A stretch of 64,000 nt of DNA from Yamagishiella unicocca (taxonomy: Eukaryota > Chlorophyta > Chlorophyceae > Chlamydomonadales > Volvocaceae): NCBI GenBank assembly GCA_003116995.1, contig BDSL01000063.1, positions 62,001 to 126,000 of the forward strand, written 5' to 3'. Under the pieces are notes generated by a model. It saw only the letters and a program-made list of their open reading frames with translations, was not told the origin of the DNA and ran no database searches. The translations under genes were made by a program, and so were the position numbers. Below, piece by piece: positions 32,940 to 44,150 of the stretch. Every line of letters starts with the position of its first letter. The first letter of the stretch is position 1.

Positions 32940-35362
32940 GTGTGGAAGTCCGCCAGCACGGAAACATCAATCCCATGTGGTCACTCAGTGCCCGCGCTCT
33001 GTGCAGATGGCGAAACCATCGAACCACTGGAATCGTTCCAAGAAGCCATGTTTACCCTCGTGGCTGGACGGGTTGTGCGTATCGCGGACGCGGCCCCTCG
33101 TATGGGGGTCCAGGTGCGACAAAATTGACCTAGTGGTCCTAGTCCAGGCACATCTGCTCGCTGAGTCAAGCAACGACCACACTGACGTATTTGATAATAC
33201 AACTCATTCACCGCACTGGCTGCTCGGGGGATGCCTCGATGCGCGCGTGGCTTGTTTCTACAAAACAAAACCCCAACCGCCGTCGCCCCCCAACCCTCGC
33301 AGGTCTGGGTCGCTAGCAATGCGCATCCGCTCTCCAAGGTGCAGCAACGCCGCTGGACGGGTGAAACCGGAGGCAGCTACGCGACGTCTTCGGATGGTGG
33401 TGCCGGCATTCAGCCTCTGCAAGCAGATCTCTTGGTCTTGCTGCGACCGGGGTCCGAGCCAACCACCTTGGAGGCTCACCTCCAGAGCCCATCGGCCACG
33501 GTGAGATCACACCTCAATGAAAGGGATTCAGGTGACGTCAGACCATGTTGTCATGTACCTCTGTTCGTTTGCCCTTCGATACTGCTGGGCATCGCACCCA
33601 GTCGCACCTTGCTGGACGCCGATTCACAGCAGCTGCGTTCGCGACGGTGTGGCGCGACCTTTCCTTCCCACGCATACATCACATTCCGCACTCACCCTAG
33701 CAAGAGGCTGACCGATTGCCTCCTGCGCTGCTCGCCAATTGCCCGCGACAGATACTAGCTACCCAGCCAACGGCGCGGTGGGATACGGCCAGCAATCAAC
33801 CGAATCCAGCACCCAATCAGTTTGCTGGCGTCGGTGTGCGCGCCACCAGGGAGGAGGCGGGGGGCAAACCACGAGGTGGCTTGCGGACCCAGGGCGGTGG
33901 CGGGGCCAGGGCGGCCGCTGCTGCGTCGTGGTGGGGCCGGCTGTTGTGCCGAAGGAAGGGACGGTTAGTGCCAACTGACGACCTGGAAGACGAGGAGAAG
34001 CCGCCCGACACGTGGGCTGCTGCTGCTGCTGCTGCCGCTGCCGATGCCGCCGCTGGCGACTCCTTGTCGGCGCTAGAAGGGTGAGCCCACCACCCGGGGG
34101 TTACAATAATAGACCCGGTAACGCGACCCACCACCCGGGGGGGGGGTACATAAGAGAAGCGGTAACTCGACATGGGAAGTGTAGCTGGTGAATAGGTGTA
34201 GGGGGGTTACAATAAAATAACCGGTAACGCGACTGGGGAAATGCAGGTCGATGCGTTGAGGCGGCGACGGGCTTGGGGGCATCAAACCAACGATCGTGAC
34301 GGGCACAAGCACGCAAGCCCCCATCAAGCCGTAATCCCTGGGTTCTACATTTCAACCCCAGCCAAGGGCCCCGTGCACACACGACCCATCCGTCCTCTGC
34401 CGTATTCCCCCCCTCGTGTGCCAAACATCCGTCCTCTGCCCTATTCCCCTCTCGCGTGTCAAACACGCGGCTCTACGCCCCCTACCCCGCCCTCCCCGTC
34501 GTGTCGTATACCGTAACCGCTTGCCACCTCCCTCCCCGTCGTACGGGTCTCCTCTCATCTTGGCCCAACCTTGGCCCAATCGTGTCCCAATCCCGGCAGC
34601 GCTGTCCGGAGCCTGCTGGTGTCTCCGGACCAGCATAGCGAGCTCGTATCCGGCCCCGGCGGCTGCAGCCCTGCCGCCGCACGGCGTGTCGTACGTCGGA
34701 GGGCGCTGTCGCCCATCGCGTCCGCGCAATTGGAGGAGGTGCTGCAGATGGCCCTCAGCTCGCAGGTGCGGCGGCGTCACTGCCGGATTGCTGCCAGACA
34801 TGCGCGGACCGCTTTGACCGCTTTGACCTCCCCACCATTATCGCCTGCCTGGGAGGGAACGTCGACCGCACCCTCGCACCTGCCTGCCCTAACCCCATAA
34901 GCTGCGCCGGCGACCTACTAATCTGTCAGCAGCAGCTCCGATCCGATCCGACCGCCACCCCCCACCCTTACCCGTACCGCCGCTGATGGCATCATGGACA
35001 TACAGGGTTCGACCCTGGCAGTCGCCGTGGCGGGTTTTCTTCCGCTGCAACGGCCCTCACCGCCACCTATGCCACCAGAAAGCAGCAGCAACAACAGTAA
35101 AGAGGCCCGGGGCGCACCGTCTCCTGCGCCACCCCCGTCGCCGCTGCTGCTGCTGCAAGCACCCCAGCCTCAGGCCCTGTCGCCATCACCGCCGTCGCAG
35201 CTACCCCCCCTCACCTCTCACCCCCACCCGTATCGCTACCACTGCGCCATGTTCCCTTTCCTGGACCAGCAGCTACTGCAGCAGCTGGCCGCCGAGGCGA
35301 AGCCGCTGCCGCTCGAGGCCCCTCGGTCGCGTCCATCACATCCCGCTAACGTTGCTGCCGCG

Positions 35363-35402
<40 letters not shown>

Positions 35403-38400
35403 GCTCCAGGGAAGCCCACATGACGACGCGGCGCCCTGGCGGCGGTGATGACGCGGGAGACGGCCGGCTGATGGCGCCCCGACGGAGCAATCAGCAGTGG
35501 TGTCCTGCAGCTGCCAGCGACGGCGGCCGCGGCTCGCGTTCGTCATCGGCCTGCGGCCGCCACCCGCTGCTGCTACAGCCGCTGCTGTACCGGGCGCTGC
35601 TGCCCGCAGGCCTGCGGAGTATCGCCATCGTGGGCTGCGGCGAGCAGGCGGCCGCAGCGGCAGGCGCAACGAGGGGTGAAGCGGGTGGCGGTGGTGGCAG
35701 CAGTGGTGGTGGTGGCGGTGGTGGTGACGGTGCAGCGGTGGCCTTACAGCTGCTGCTGCAGTGCCAGGGCGAGTGGCTGGGGTTGCTGCTGGCCGGGCGG
35801 CTGGCGCTTCCGCCCCCCCGGCAGGAGTCCGACACCGCCGCAGGCTCCGAGACCAGCACCTCGCGACCAGGCCCCAGCAGGTGGGTCGGGGCGGCGCGGC
35901 GGGTAATGACGTGGATAGGGGTACACGCAGTGATGGCGTGGATAGGGGTTGCACGCAGGGCCCTAGCTACACAGGTCCATGTGTGAGGAATGGGCCGTGG
36001 CGGGGCGTCCTTGAATACGTGGGTGCAGGCGGCCGGCAAGATTGCTCCGTGCTTGAGTTCACAATCGGCGCATGGGCGGGTGCGCTTTGTTTACTGTGAC
36101 GCACTTTCCAAATTATATGTTTTTGTGCCCGCACCTCCTCCGCGTCCACCAGGGTGGAATCGCTGCTTGGCGGCTGTTTCGGAGACGGGTGGAGCCACAG
36201 GGCTGATACTGCGGAGGCACCGCAGCCGTGGCTATGGCCGCGGCGGGACGGAGATGCATCGCCGCAGCCGCAGCCGCACAACCACCACGACCACCACCGA
36301 TACCATCAGCTGCTCGTGGATCCGGAGGTGGAGTCGCAGGGGACGTGCGCGCAGCTACAGCTGCAACGGCTGGAGGGGGACATTCGGCTTGCGGCCGCCA
36401 CCACCTTCATCTGCGACAACCAACAGCAGGTGCGCGTTTAGCCACCATATCACAGCTGCTGCCCCGTTGCTGCTGGTGCCGCTGCTGGTGCCGCTACTGG
36501 TGCCGCTGCTGTGCGCCTCTAACGAATGCGTGCTTGATGCGCCACCTATCCAAGCAACCCACACAATTCATACTACCGGCACTGTGAAGCGGAGGGCATT
36601 AAGGGACGACACGCACCCACCCACTCACCCACTCACCCACTCACCCACTCACCCACTCACCCACTCACCCACTCACCCACTCACCCACTCACCCACTCAC
36701 CCACTCACCCACTCACCCACTCACCCACTCACCCACTCACCCACTCACCCACTCACCCACTCACCCACTCACCCACTCACCCACTCACCCACTCACCCAC
36801 TCACCCACTCACCCACTCACCCACTCACCCACTCACCCACTCACCCACTCACCCACTCACCCACTCACCCACTCACCCACTCACCCACTCACCCACTCAC
36901 CCACTCACCCACTCACCCACTCACCCACTCACCCACTCACCCACTCACCCACTCACCCACTCACCCACTCACCCACTCACCCACTCACCCACTCACCCAC
37001 TCACCCACTCACCCACTCACCCACTCACCCACTCACCCACTCACCCACTCACCCACTCACCCACTCACCCACTCACCCACTCACCCACTCACCCACTCAC
37101 CCACTCACTCAAACCTCTCGCGCCTTCTCCTTCCTCGAACGCTAACTGCCACCCAGCAGGTGCACCGACACAGCTCCCAGAGCGGTCGCGGCTCCTCCCT
37201 CCTCCCGCTGGGTTTCAGCCGCTGGCAGCTCTCGCCCGCTGCCTCCTGCTGCCGTCTGGCGGCTGACGAGCTTCCCGCAGCCACCACTTACAGCCGCGCC
37301 CCCGCTGCCAGCCGACCTGTCGGGGTTCCGGGGCTCGGCGGAACGGCTGGCGCACGGACGCCGCATGGGGCCCTGCCCGCAAGGCCCGATGTATCGGTAG
37401 GGCTGGAGGGCTTGGACGCTGGTAGCTGGGGTGGTCTGAAGGCGGCGGCGGCGGCGGCGGCGACGGCGGCGTGCGGCGGCGGCGAGGAGGCGGCAGCAGC
37501 ATGGGGGGAGGGAGGAGGGGAGGGGAGTCCCGGGGGCGTGGGCAGCAGCAGCAGCAGCCGTGGCGCCGCGGCTGGGAATGAAGAGGGGTCGGCCGGGTCC
37601 AGGGAGGGCCGCAGCGCGGACTTCGCCCGCCTGTTGATGCAGATGGCGGCGGCGCCCGGCGACGGCGAGGGCAGTGTGGCGGCGGCGGAGCGCGCGGTGG
37701 TGGCGGCCGTACGCCTGCGCCAGCGTCACAGCAAGGCGGCGGCGGCGCGCGCGAAAGCGTTGTCGGAGGCAGGACCCGCTGCCGTGTTTGAGTACGCCCG
37801 CAGCAGCCCTGCCTGCGCCATGACGTCATCCAGCAGATGTAACAGCGATGTCGGCGTCGTCGTCGGAACTGGCGGCGGCGGCGGCGGCGTCGTCCACGAC
37901 GATGAGGAGTCCAGCCAGTGCTTACCGTCGCCGCCGCCACTTTGCAGGCAACGCACCCCTCCTGGGTCGCGTTTGCTCACAGCCACACCAGCCATCGACG
38001 CGGCGGCAGCGCTGGCGGGCTGCGCGGCGGAGGAAAGGGGGGCCCCGGACTCTGGGACATGTGAGCTGACGTGGCACGACAGCATCCGGGGCTTCTTAGA
38101 CGACAAGGGAGCGGGGGGGGACGAGCGACCCGGACGCGGACCGCAGCCGGCCGGCCTGTCGGACGAGATCGGAGGCCTTATGTCCTCGTGGGAGATGTGG
38201 CGGGCCTTGGCGAGCACCGGCACCGGCAACAACGCCGGAGCCGGCGCAGCCAGCAGCGCCGCCGGCAAGTGCCCGCCGATCCGCCACCTGCGCAGCGACC
38301 CAGGTGGGGGGCGCGGGGCCCGGGGCGACCAGCGATGGAGACGCCTGCTGCCAGGGCCGCCCCTGGAGCAGGCGGCCGCCAGCCAGCGGCCGCACCCCAC

Positions 38401-39024
38401 CAGCCAGCCGCCCCACCCCCACCACCGCGACTGCAGCCCTCACCGCCTCAATCGGGCTGGGCGGCTGGAGGCGGCCTCACTTGACGGCGCAGTGGAGCCC
38501 GGCCCATCAGCTCGCGCCCTCATCACCGCCTTCGCCTTCTCCCCTAGTGCCTCTTTCGGCGGCGCCAGCCGCCGTGACGACGCGCGCGTTGGAAACGACG
38601 GATCCAGCCCGCCGCCGCCGCCGCCGGCGGCGGCGGCGGCGCCGATCAGCTGCCCCTCCGCGGCGTTTCTTTCGCTGACCCGCCTCCAGCTGTCTCCGCG
38701 GAATACAGCAGGCTCCCAGCTCCACCGCACATGGCACTGCGATGACGTCGGGGTGCGGGCTGCGGCCCCCGGCAGCAGCAGCGGCGACCGCCTAGCTGTG
38801 CCCGCACCGGTTGAGGCGTGGAGCGCCCCCAGGACTTGCGCTTCCCTCATCAGCGCGGCGAGGACAGGTCCGGATGGGGAGGCGGCGTCTCAGGTAGGGG
38901 CCGCGCCTGAGGGCTGTGAGGTGGCGGCGGCGGCCGCCAGGCAGCTGGAATCCGAGTTTGCAGACCTGCGGGGAGGCGTCAGGCGCAGCGTGGATAGGCT
39001 TAGCGCATGGGCGCAGCATCGGCC

Positions 39025-39078
<54 letters not shown>

Positions 39079-42000
39079 GCAAATGCCCCCTAGATCGCCC
39101 CCTAGGTCGCCCCCCTCGGCCCCGGGGTCACCGCTTTCGCCGTGCGCGCGGCTGATCGCGGCGGCCTCCTGGAGCAGCAGGTCCGGGCCGCTGATGAGCG
39201 CTAGGGTGCCGCCGCCGCTGACGACGACCCCGGAGGGCGGCGGAATGAGCAGCAGACCTCGTAGCGGCGGCAGCCACCACGGCGGCTGCTACCAGCCCGC
39301 AGGCTGCGAGTCGTACAGCAGCGGCGGCCGCAGCCGCCTGGGTAAGCAGGGGACTGCGCCCCTCGCCCTCGGTGCAGGCGATGCGGCGGCGGCCCTGATC
39401 GGCAGCGCGCCGCCGCGCGGTCCGGACATCTCTGCCGTTCTGCTAGGCGGACCTGACCTAGTCACCAGGGGGTGGGCTGGAGGCGGCGGTGGTGGTGGTG
39501 GTAGTGGTGGCGGTGGTGGCGGTGGTGGCGGTGGTAGTGGTGGCGGTGGTAGTGGTGGTGGTGGGCTGCACAGCAGTGGCGGCAGCCGCAGTCGGGCGCT
39601 GGACAGGTACGCGGCGCTGACAGCCACCAGCCCGAGCTGGAAGTACACGGCAATGTACGACAAGCATGATGCGATGCTGCTGGCGCGCCTGGCTACTGCG
39701 CGGCCGCCTCACAGGGCCTCCGCGGCCGGTGTACGTGGGCCGCTGGACGAGCTGGCTTCACTGGACCACTGCACCGCCGCTGCGGCAGCTGCAGCATGGA
39801 GCCGCCTACCGCCAGGGGGGTCCTGGGTTCCACACGGCAGCGGCAGAGGCAGGGCTCAGGGCGGCGGCAGGCTGTCACTTGCCGGTCTGGGCCACCAGCA
39901 GCAGCAGCAGGTGCTGGGTGGAGAAGGCGTTGCCCGTGTTCCAATGAGCTGCTCTGAGGCGACACCGCCCTCCCCGTGGGTCCCGGCGGTGTCGGTGGCC
40001 CCCGCCCCGGTTCGCGCCGTCCGGCCCCCCCGGATGTCCCTGCCGAACGGCCTGCGGCTGTTCGCCAGGAAGTCCGCTCCGTCATGTGAAAATCAAACGG
40101 AAAACGAGAGCCACAGTGCCGCCGCCACCGCCGCCTCCTACGCTGATGGTGGTGGTGGTGGTGGTGGTGGTGGTGGTGGTGGCGTGACGACACCTGGTAG
40201 CGGCCGCAGTGTGGTGCAGAGCCACGGCGGCGGGGGCGCTGGGACGATGCTCGACTCGCAGTCTGAGGCCAACCTCTTTCGCCATTCCAGCGGGCATACG
40301 CAGCGGCCAGGATGGGGTGGTGGTGGTGGTGGTGGTGATGGTGCTAGCCCTCCTCCCCGCTGGACCATCAGCGGGGCCGGCTGCGCGCACACGGGCCTTT
40401 CCTCACACCACCAACACCCGGTGCATCAAGTTGCCAACGTCGAGGGGGGAACCTGGGGCGCCGACGCCGTGTTGCGGACGCAACAGCTGCAACAACAGCA
40501 ACAGCAGCAGCGCCAGCAGCAGCAGCAGCAGCCGTCATCATCGTCGTCGTCGCCATGGGTGAACCCTCGCAACATGAGCTGGGAGGAGACGCTGCAGGTG
40601 GGTACTAGAGGAGACCAACCCGTGGGTCGGCAGGGCTGAATGCGGATGGGTGGGTGGGGGGACGGGGGCTTGGTTTTGCGGAAGTGCAGTTTAGGGGTAG
40701 TACTGCGTGCGACCATCCGGGTGTACGACGGGCCGTGCTGCAAGACAGCGTAGCCAAATGCGCCTAATCTTCCAGGCCAAATGGCATCAAGATCTTTCAC
40801 CCCAACCTGTCGCATGCGCTTCTCCACTTACTGCTGCTGCTGCTGCTGTTACTTCGGCCGGACAGGTTCTCCGGCACCAGGCCATGAGGGGCGCATCCGC
40901 CTGCGGTAGGGTCGGGTCCGCAGCCAGGACCAGCCTGTTCGGCAGTGACGTCAGCAGGGATGGCGGTTGGGATGAGGAGACGCACAACGGCAACGCAACA
41001 GCCGCCGCCTCGGGACCCAGCATATCACAGAAGCTGCGTTCAAAGCTGCACCGCCGGAGCACCAAGCAACGCCCAGGCAAGTAGCGGCGGCATCGGGTTA
41101 AGCGCAGCAGAAAGAGCCGCAGGGCATACGGTAGGGAGCGACGCCTACATCTGCATGACGACGCAGCTCGAAGTAGTAACTGTTATAGTGAGACCCAGAC
41201 CAGAAGGTAGAGCTATCGAGCGCATCGCCTGACACTGAAAGAGACCTCGTAAACTCGTAATCTCCATTTTTATTGCCACAAGTGTTTGTGATGGGAGGGT
41301 CTGGCCCCCGCCCATTGACCATCCGCACACACCTCCCATCCTCTTCCATCTTTGACTCACTGCTGCGCCGCGCCACCCTGCCTTGTGCTGTGCTCGTACA
41401 CAGAGGACGCGACTCCGCCCGTCCAAGCCGCTGCCGCCGGTCACCTCCGGGAGGCTCGGCTCCATAGGTGGTCGGTTCCAAACCTCATGGCCGTCTCCGG
41501 GTCGGCTTCCAGCAGCGGCTGCAGGTCAAGGATGTCGCCGGCAAGCACCGTGCTCCGAAACCAACGGCCGGAACAGGGCCCACACCCCGGGGAACCGGCT
41601 GGCTCTGCCAGCCGGGCGCCCCGCCGCCATGCTAGCATGATGGAGGAGCAGCTGCGGACCTCGATGGGGGCTGGCCGTCACACGGCGCTGTCCTCGTCAG
41701 GCCCCATGCCAGCCGCCCGGCCGCTGCCCACGCGCTCCAGTAGCGCCAACAGGATGGGAGTGCGCAGCGGTCGGATTGCGCCGCTGCCAACAGCCCAGCA
41801 GCGGCCTGGGGCGGCTCCTTCGGCGCACCGTCCGTCCGATCCGCCGGGGTCGCCTTCGGCTCCTGCCAGTGCCAGCGGCCCACAGCTGCAGGACCGGGAG
41901 CAACACCAGCAGCCCCGTGGCTGCTGCAGCAGCGGCCGCTTGGCAGCCGATGCAGCATCTACCGCCGCTGCAGCCGCCGCAAGGGCTGGTGCCGACAGTC

Positions 42001-43241
42001 GGCGGCTGTTCTTGCTCAGCACTGGGGACTTGGGGCACCGTATCGCAGCGGCGGCCGCCCTCGCTGCCGGAGCCGCAGGGGCTGCCAAAACCGCGCCAAC
42101 CGCCGTGCAATCCTCGCCGCCGTCCTTGAGCCAGCGTCCGCACCGCGTACGGGCTTACATGGAGGGGGCGTCGCAGGGCGGCCGGAAGGTATGCTTCGTG
42201 TCCAGGGAGGGCGGCGGTGAGTCCTCCGAGGAGCAGCACCACCCGCCGCCACGGTCGCCGTCCTTGGCGCACCGGGACGACGCCGATGGGGCCTGTGTTT
42301 CCGCGAGCCTGCCTCCTGGCACCCCGCTGGCTTCCTGCAGCGACCGCGAGGCGGCTGTAGCTACAGGTGGCGGCGGCGGCGGCGGCGGTTGTGGAGCAGC
42401 GACTACAGCGTGCAGTAGCGAGGCTGGGGTTGACGTGGGCACACGGACGACCTCGGCGGTGACTGTGTCCAAGCAGCTTGCGGCCACCGCTTCCGCTTTT
42501 GCCGCCGCGGTTGACGGAGCTGGCTTCGGCGCTTCTGTTGCCGGTCGGGATGATGATCAGGGCTACGGGTCGATCGTGGTCGGCTGGCGGTCATCGCGTC
42601 CGTCTCCGACGCTGCGCAGGCGCAGCTGGCTGTCAGACGGCGGTTGGCTGGGTGGGCGCGGCGCTGACGACGGCGGTGCAGTTCCAGAGGCAATTGGCAA
42701 GCAGCAAGGCCGCGCTGGATCCGACCGCGCTGGATCCGACCGCGCTGGATCCGACCGCGCTGGATCCGACCGCGCTGGATCCGACCGCGCTGCTGGAGAG
42801 CGGCGTAGGCCATGGCATGGCCTGATGAGGTTCATGGGCTTGAGGGCAAGACACGGCGATGGCCTGAGCTCGCCTGGTAATCAGGACGCAGTGGCTTGTG
42901 CGCCATCGCTTGCGGCCACACCGTCGGAGCAGCCGTCGAGGCGGCGCAAATTGTGCTCAGTGTTTGCGCGGAGGGGGTCGGGTGGCGGCGTCTGGCGGAC
43001 CAGCAGCGTCGGGAGGACGGTGCATGAGGTAGCTGGCGCACAGCCTATGCATTCTCGTCTAGGTGAGGTCTACCTGGACGCTAGCGGCCATGGCTTGGAC
43101 GCCGATGCGGCTGGGATGGGGGCAATGCAGCGTCGGCGACTGACGAGTGCAGGGGTCTTAATGCATCGGCAGTGGGCACCGCTAGCGGACACGCTCCTCT
43201 CTGAAAGCGAAGATGTGGTGCCCCCCTGTCGTCGCACTTAA
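32940..43241 (+). CDS. Very large low-complexity protein of unknown function (5' end unresolved)
   Basis: I do not recognise a family. Nine exons join in consistent phase: 32940-33113, 33303-33500, 33752-34080, 34669-34765, 35006-35880, 36153-36429, 37160-40597, 40776-41076 and 41404-43241, about 2,508 residues from the first resolved exon. The first two exons encode the most globular-looking part (SFQEAMFTLVAGRVVRIADA, VWVASNAHPLSKVQQRRW). The rest is rich in Ala, Gly, Ser and Pro, with poly-Gln near 39026 and 40486, poly-Gly tracts and a five-fold RAGSD repeat. Possible structured islands are RPEDL-free, for example RLLMQMAAAP and SWEETLQAKWHQDL. The intron at 41077 uses a GC-AG donor (AG|GCAAGT); if it is not spliced, the protein ends at TAG 41082-41084. 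All other introns are GT-AG. Internal introns in the long exon cannot be excluded. Confidence 0.55.
34086..34240 (+). repeat. Degenerate ~50-bp direct repeat in intron
   Basis: Three related units in the intron 34081-34668, each with a G-run, a TTACAATAAxA-like segment and CGGTAACGCGAC (at about 34113, 34160 and 34218). Confidence 0.7.
36613..37107 (+). repeat. (ACTCACCC)n octanucleotide array in intron
   Basis: About 60 near-perfect units of the octamer ACTCACCC fill most of the intron 36430-37159. The array keeps a long open frame (THPLTHSP translation) that could mislead gene callers into reading through the intron. Confidence 0.97.
41172..41245 (-). mobile_element. SINE-like dispersed repeat copy in intron
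   Basis: The minus strand carries TCAGGCGATGCGCTCGATAG, then CTGGTCTGGGTCTCACTA and TAACAGTTACTACT. It sits inside the GC-AG intron 41077-41403 of the large unknown gene. Confidence 0.7.
42711..42791 (+). repeat. 15-bp coding minisatellite (RAGSD x5)
   Basis: Five in-frame units of CGCGCTGGATCCGAC encode Arg-Ala-Gly-Ser-Asp repeats in the last exon of the large unknown gene. Confidence 0.95.
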
Positions 43242-44150
43242 GGAGCAGTCCGCCATGGCGGTAGTAGTATACTTGGCTGGACTATAATGCTTTAGCTAGC
43301 AGTTGCAATTGAACGCAGTACTACAGCGGTTGCAGTTAGGAACTGAGGATGTCGCCACTTGTCGCCTCGACCGAGGTTTAAGACGCGTAGGCTCCTCAGC
43401 ATGAGAATTGACGAGGGTACGTCATATCACGGACGCTTTTGACTAAACTTAAGCCTTCTCAATCTCATATTCGGCGGCGGCGGCGGGTGGCCGTGTTGCA
43501 ACCTTCAATTATATGCCTTAGGCCTTAACCGCAGTGTTTGAAACTTATGGGCTTCATTTCAATAAGCCTTTACTACCGCCCACCAGCCTGGACCCGCCCG
43601 TGTTCCGACATCGGTTAGTGTGGTGTGCTCCTTCGTAGGCCCTCTGGACGTATAATTTCCCGCAATGCACGTGCAGTTTATCGACTAGATCAATATCCAT
43701 GAAAGTACCGATTATATCAGTATCCATGTTACACTTTTCGAGGGAGGAATCCCTCGCTCTGGGTAAACGTAATACAGCGATAATGCACCGCCCTAGACAC
43801 ATCAGTGTTCGTGTAAAGAATATCAGGTCAGTTGCCAAGACCCTCCTCTTCAGTCGCTAAGGCGACGCATCAGCAATGCAGCCACGTTCTCACAGCTCAA
43901 GCGCTGTCATGCGAGGCGGTCAAATCCATGCACGCAAAAGGACGCCACGAAACTCAAGGGAACGCGCGCCTAACGGCGATTTGATACCGGTAGTCAAAGA
44001 ATTCTTCAAAAATAACAATATAGGGGGCCAAATCCGTGCATCTTCGTGACGGAAACATTTAAAAGCACATGCGAGGAAAGCTGTAGGATGCGTGCACGGA
44101 TGTCGGCCACTGTACACACCAGCCATTTTACCAGCCATTTACCAGGCAGC
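43242..44150. other. Convergent intergenic region, no gene recognised
   Basis: This 909-bp, AT-richer stretch separates the 3' ends of the large plus-strand gene and the minus-strand AdhE copy. TGTAA at 43812-43816 is a candidate polyadenylation signal for the plus-strand gene. A 94-codon minus-strand frame (43554-43838) has no recognisable motif. Confidence 0.45.

Noticed and set aside
35990..37159. Coding sequence through the (ACTCACCC)n array
   Set aside because: The frame is open only because the octamer lacks stops. Flanking GT and AG sites at 36430 and 37159 restore the phase of the neighbouring exons, so the array is best read as intronic.
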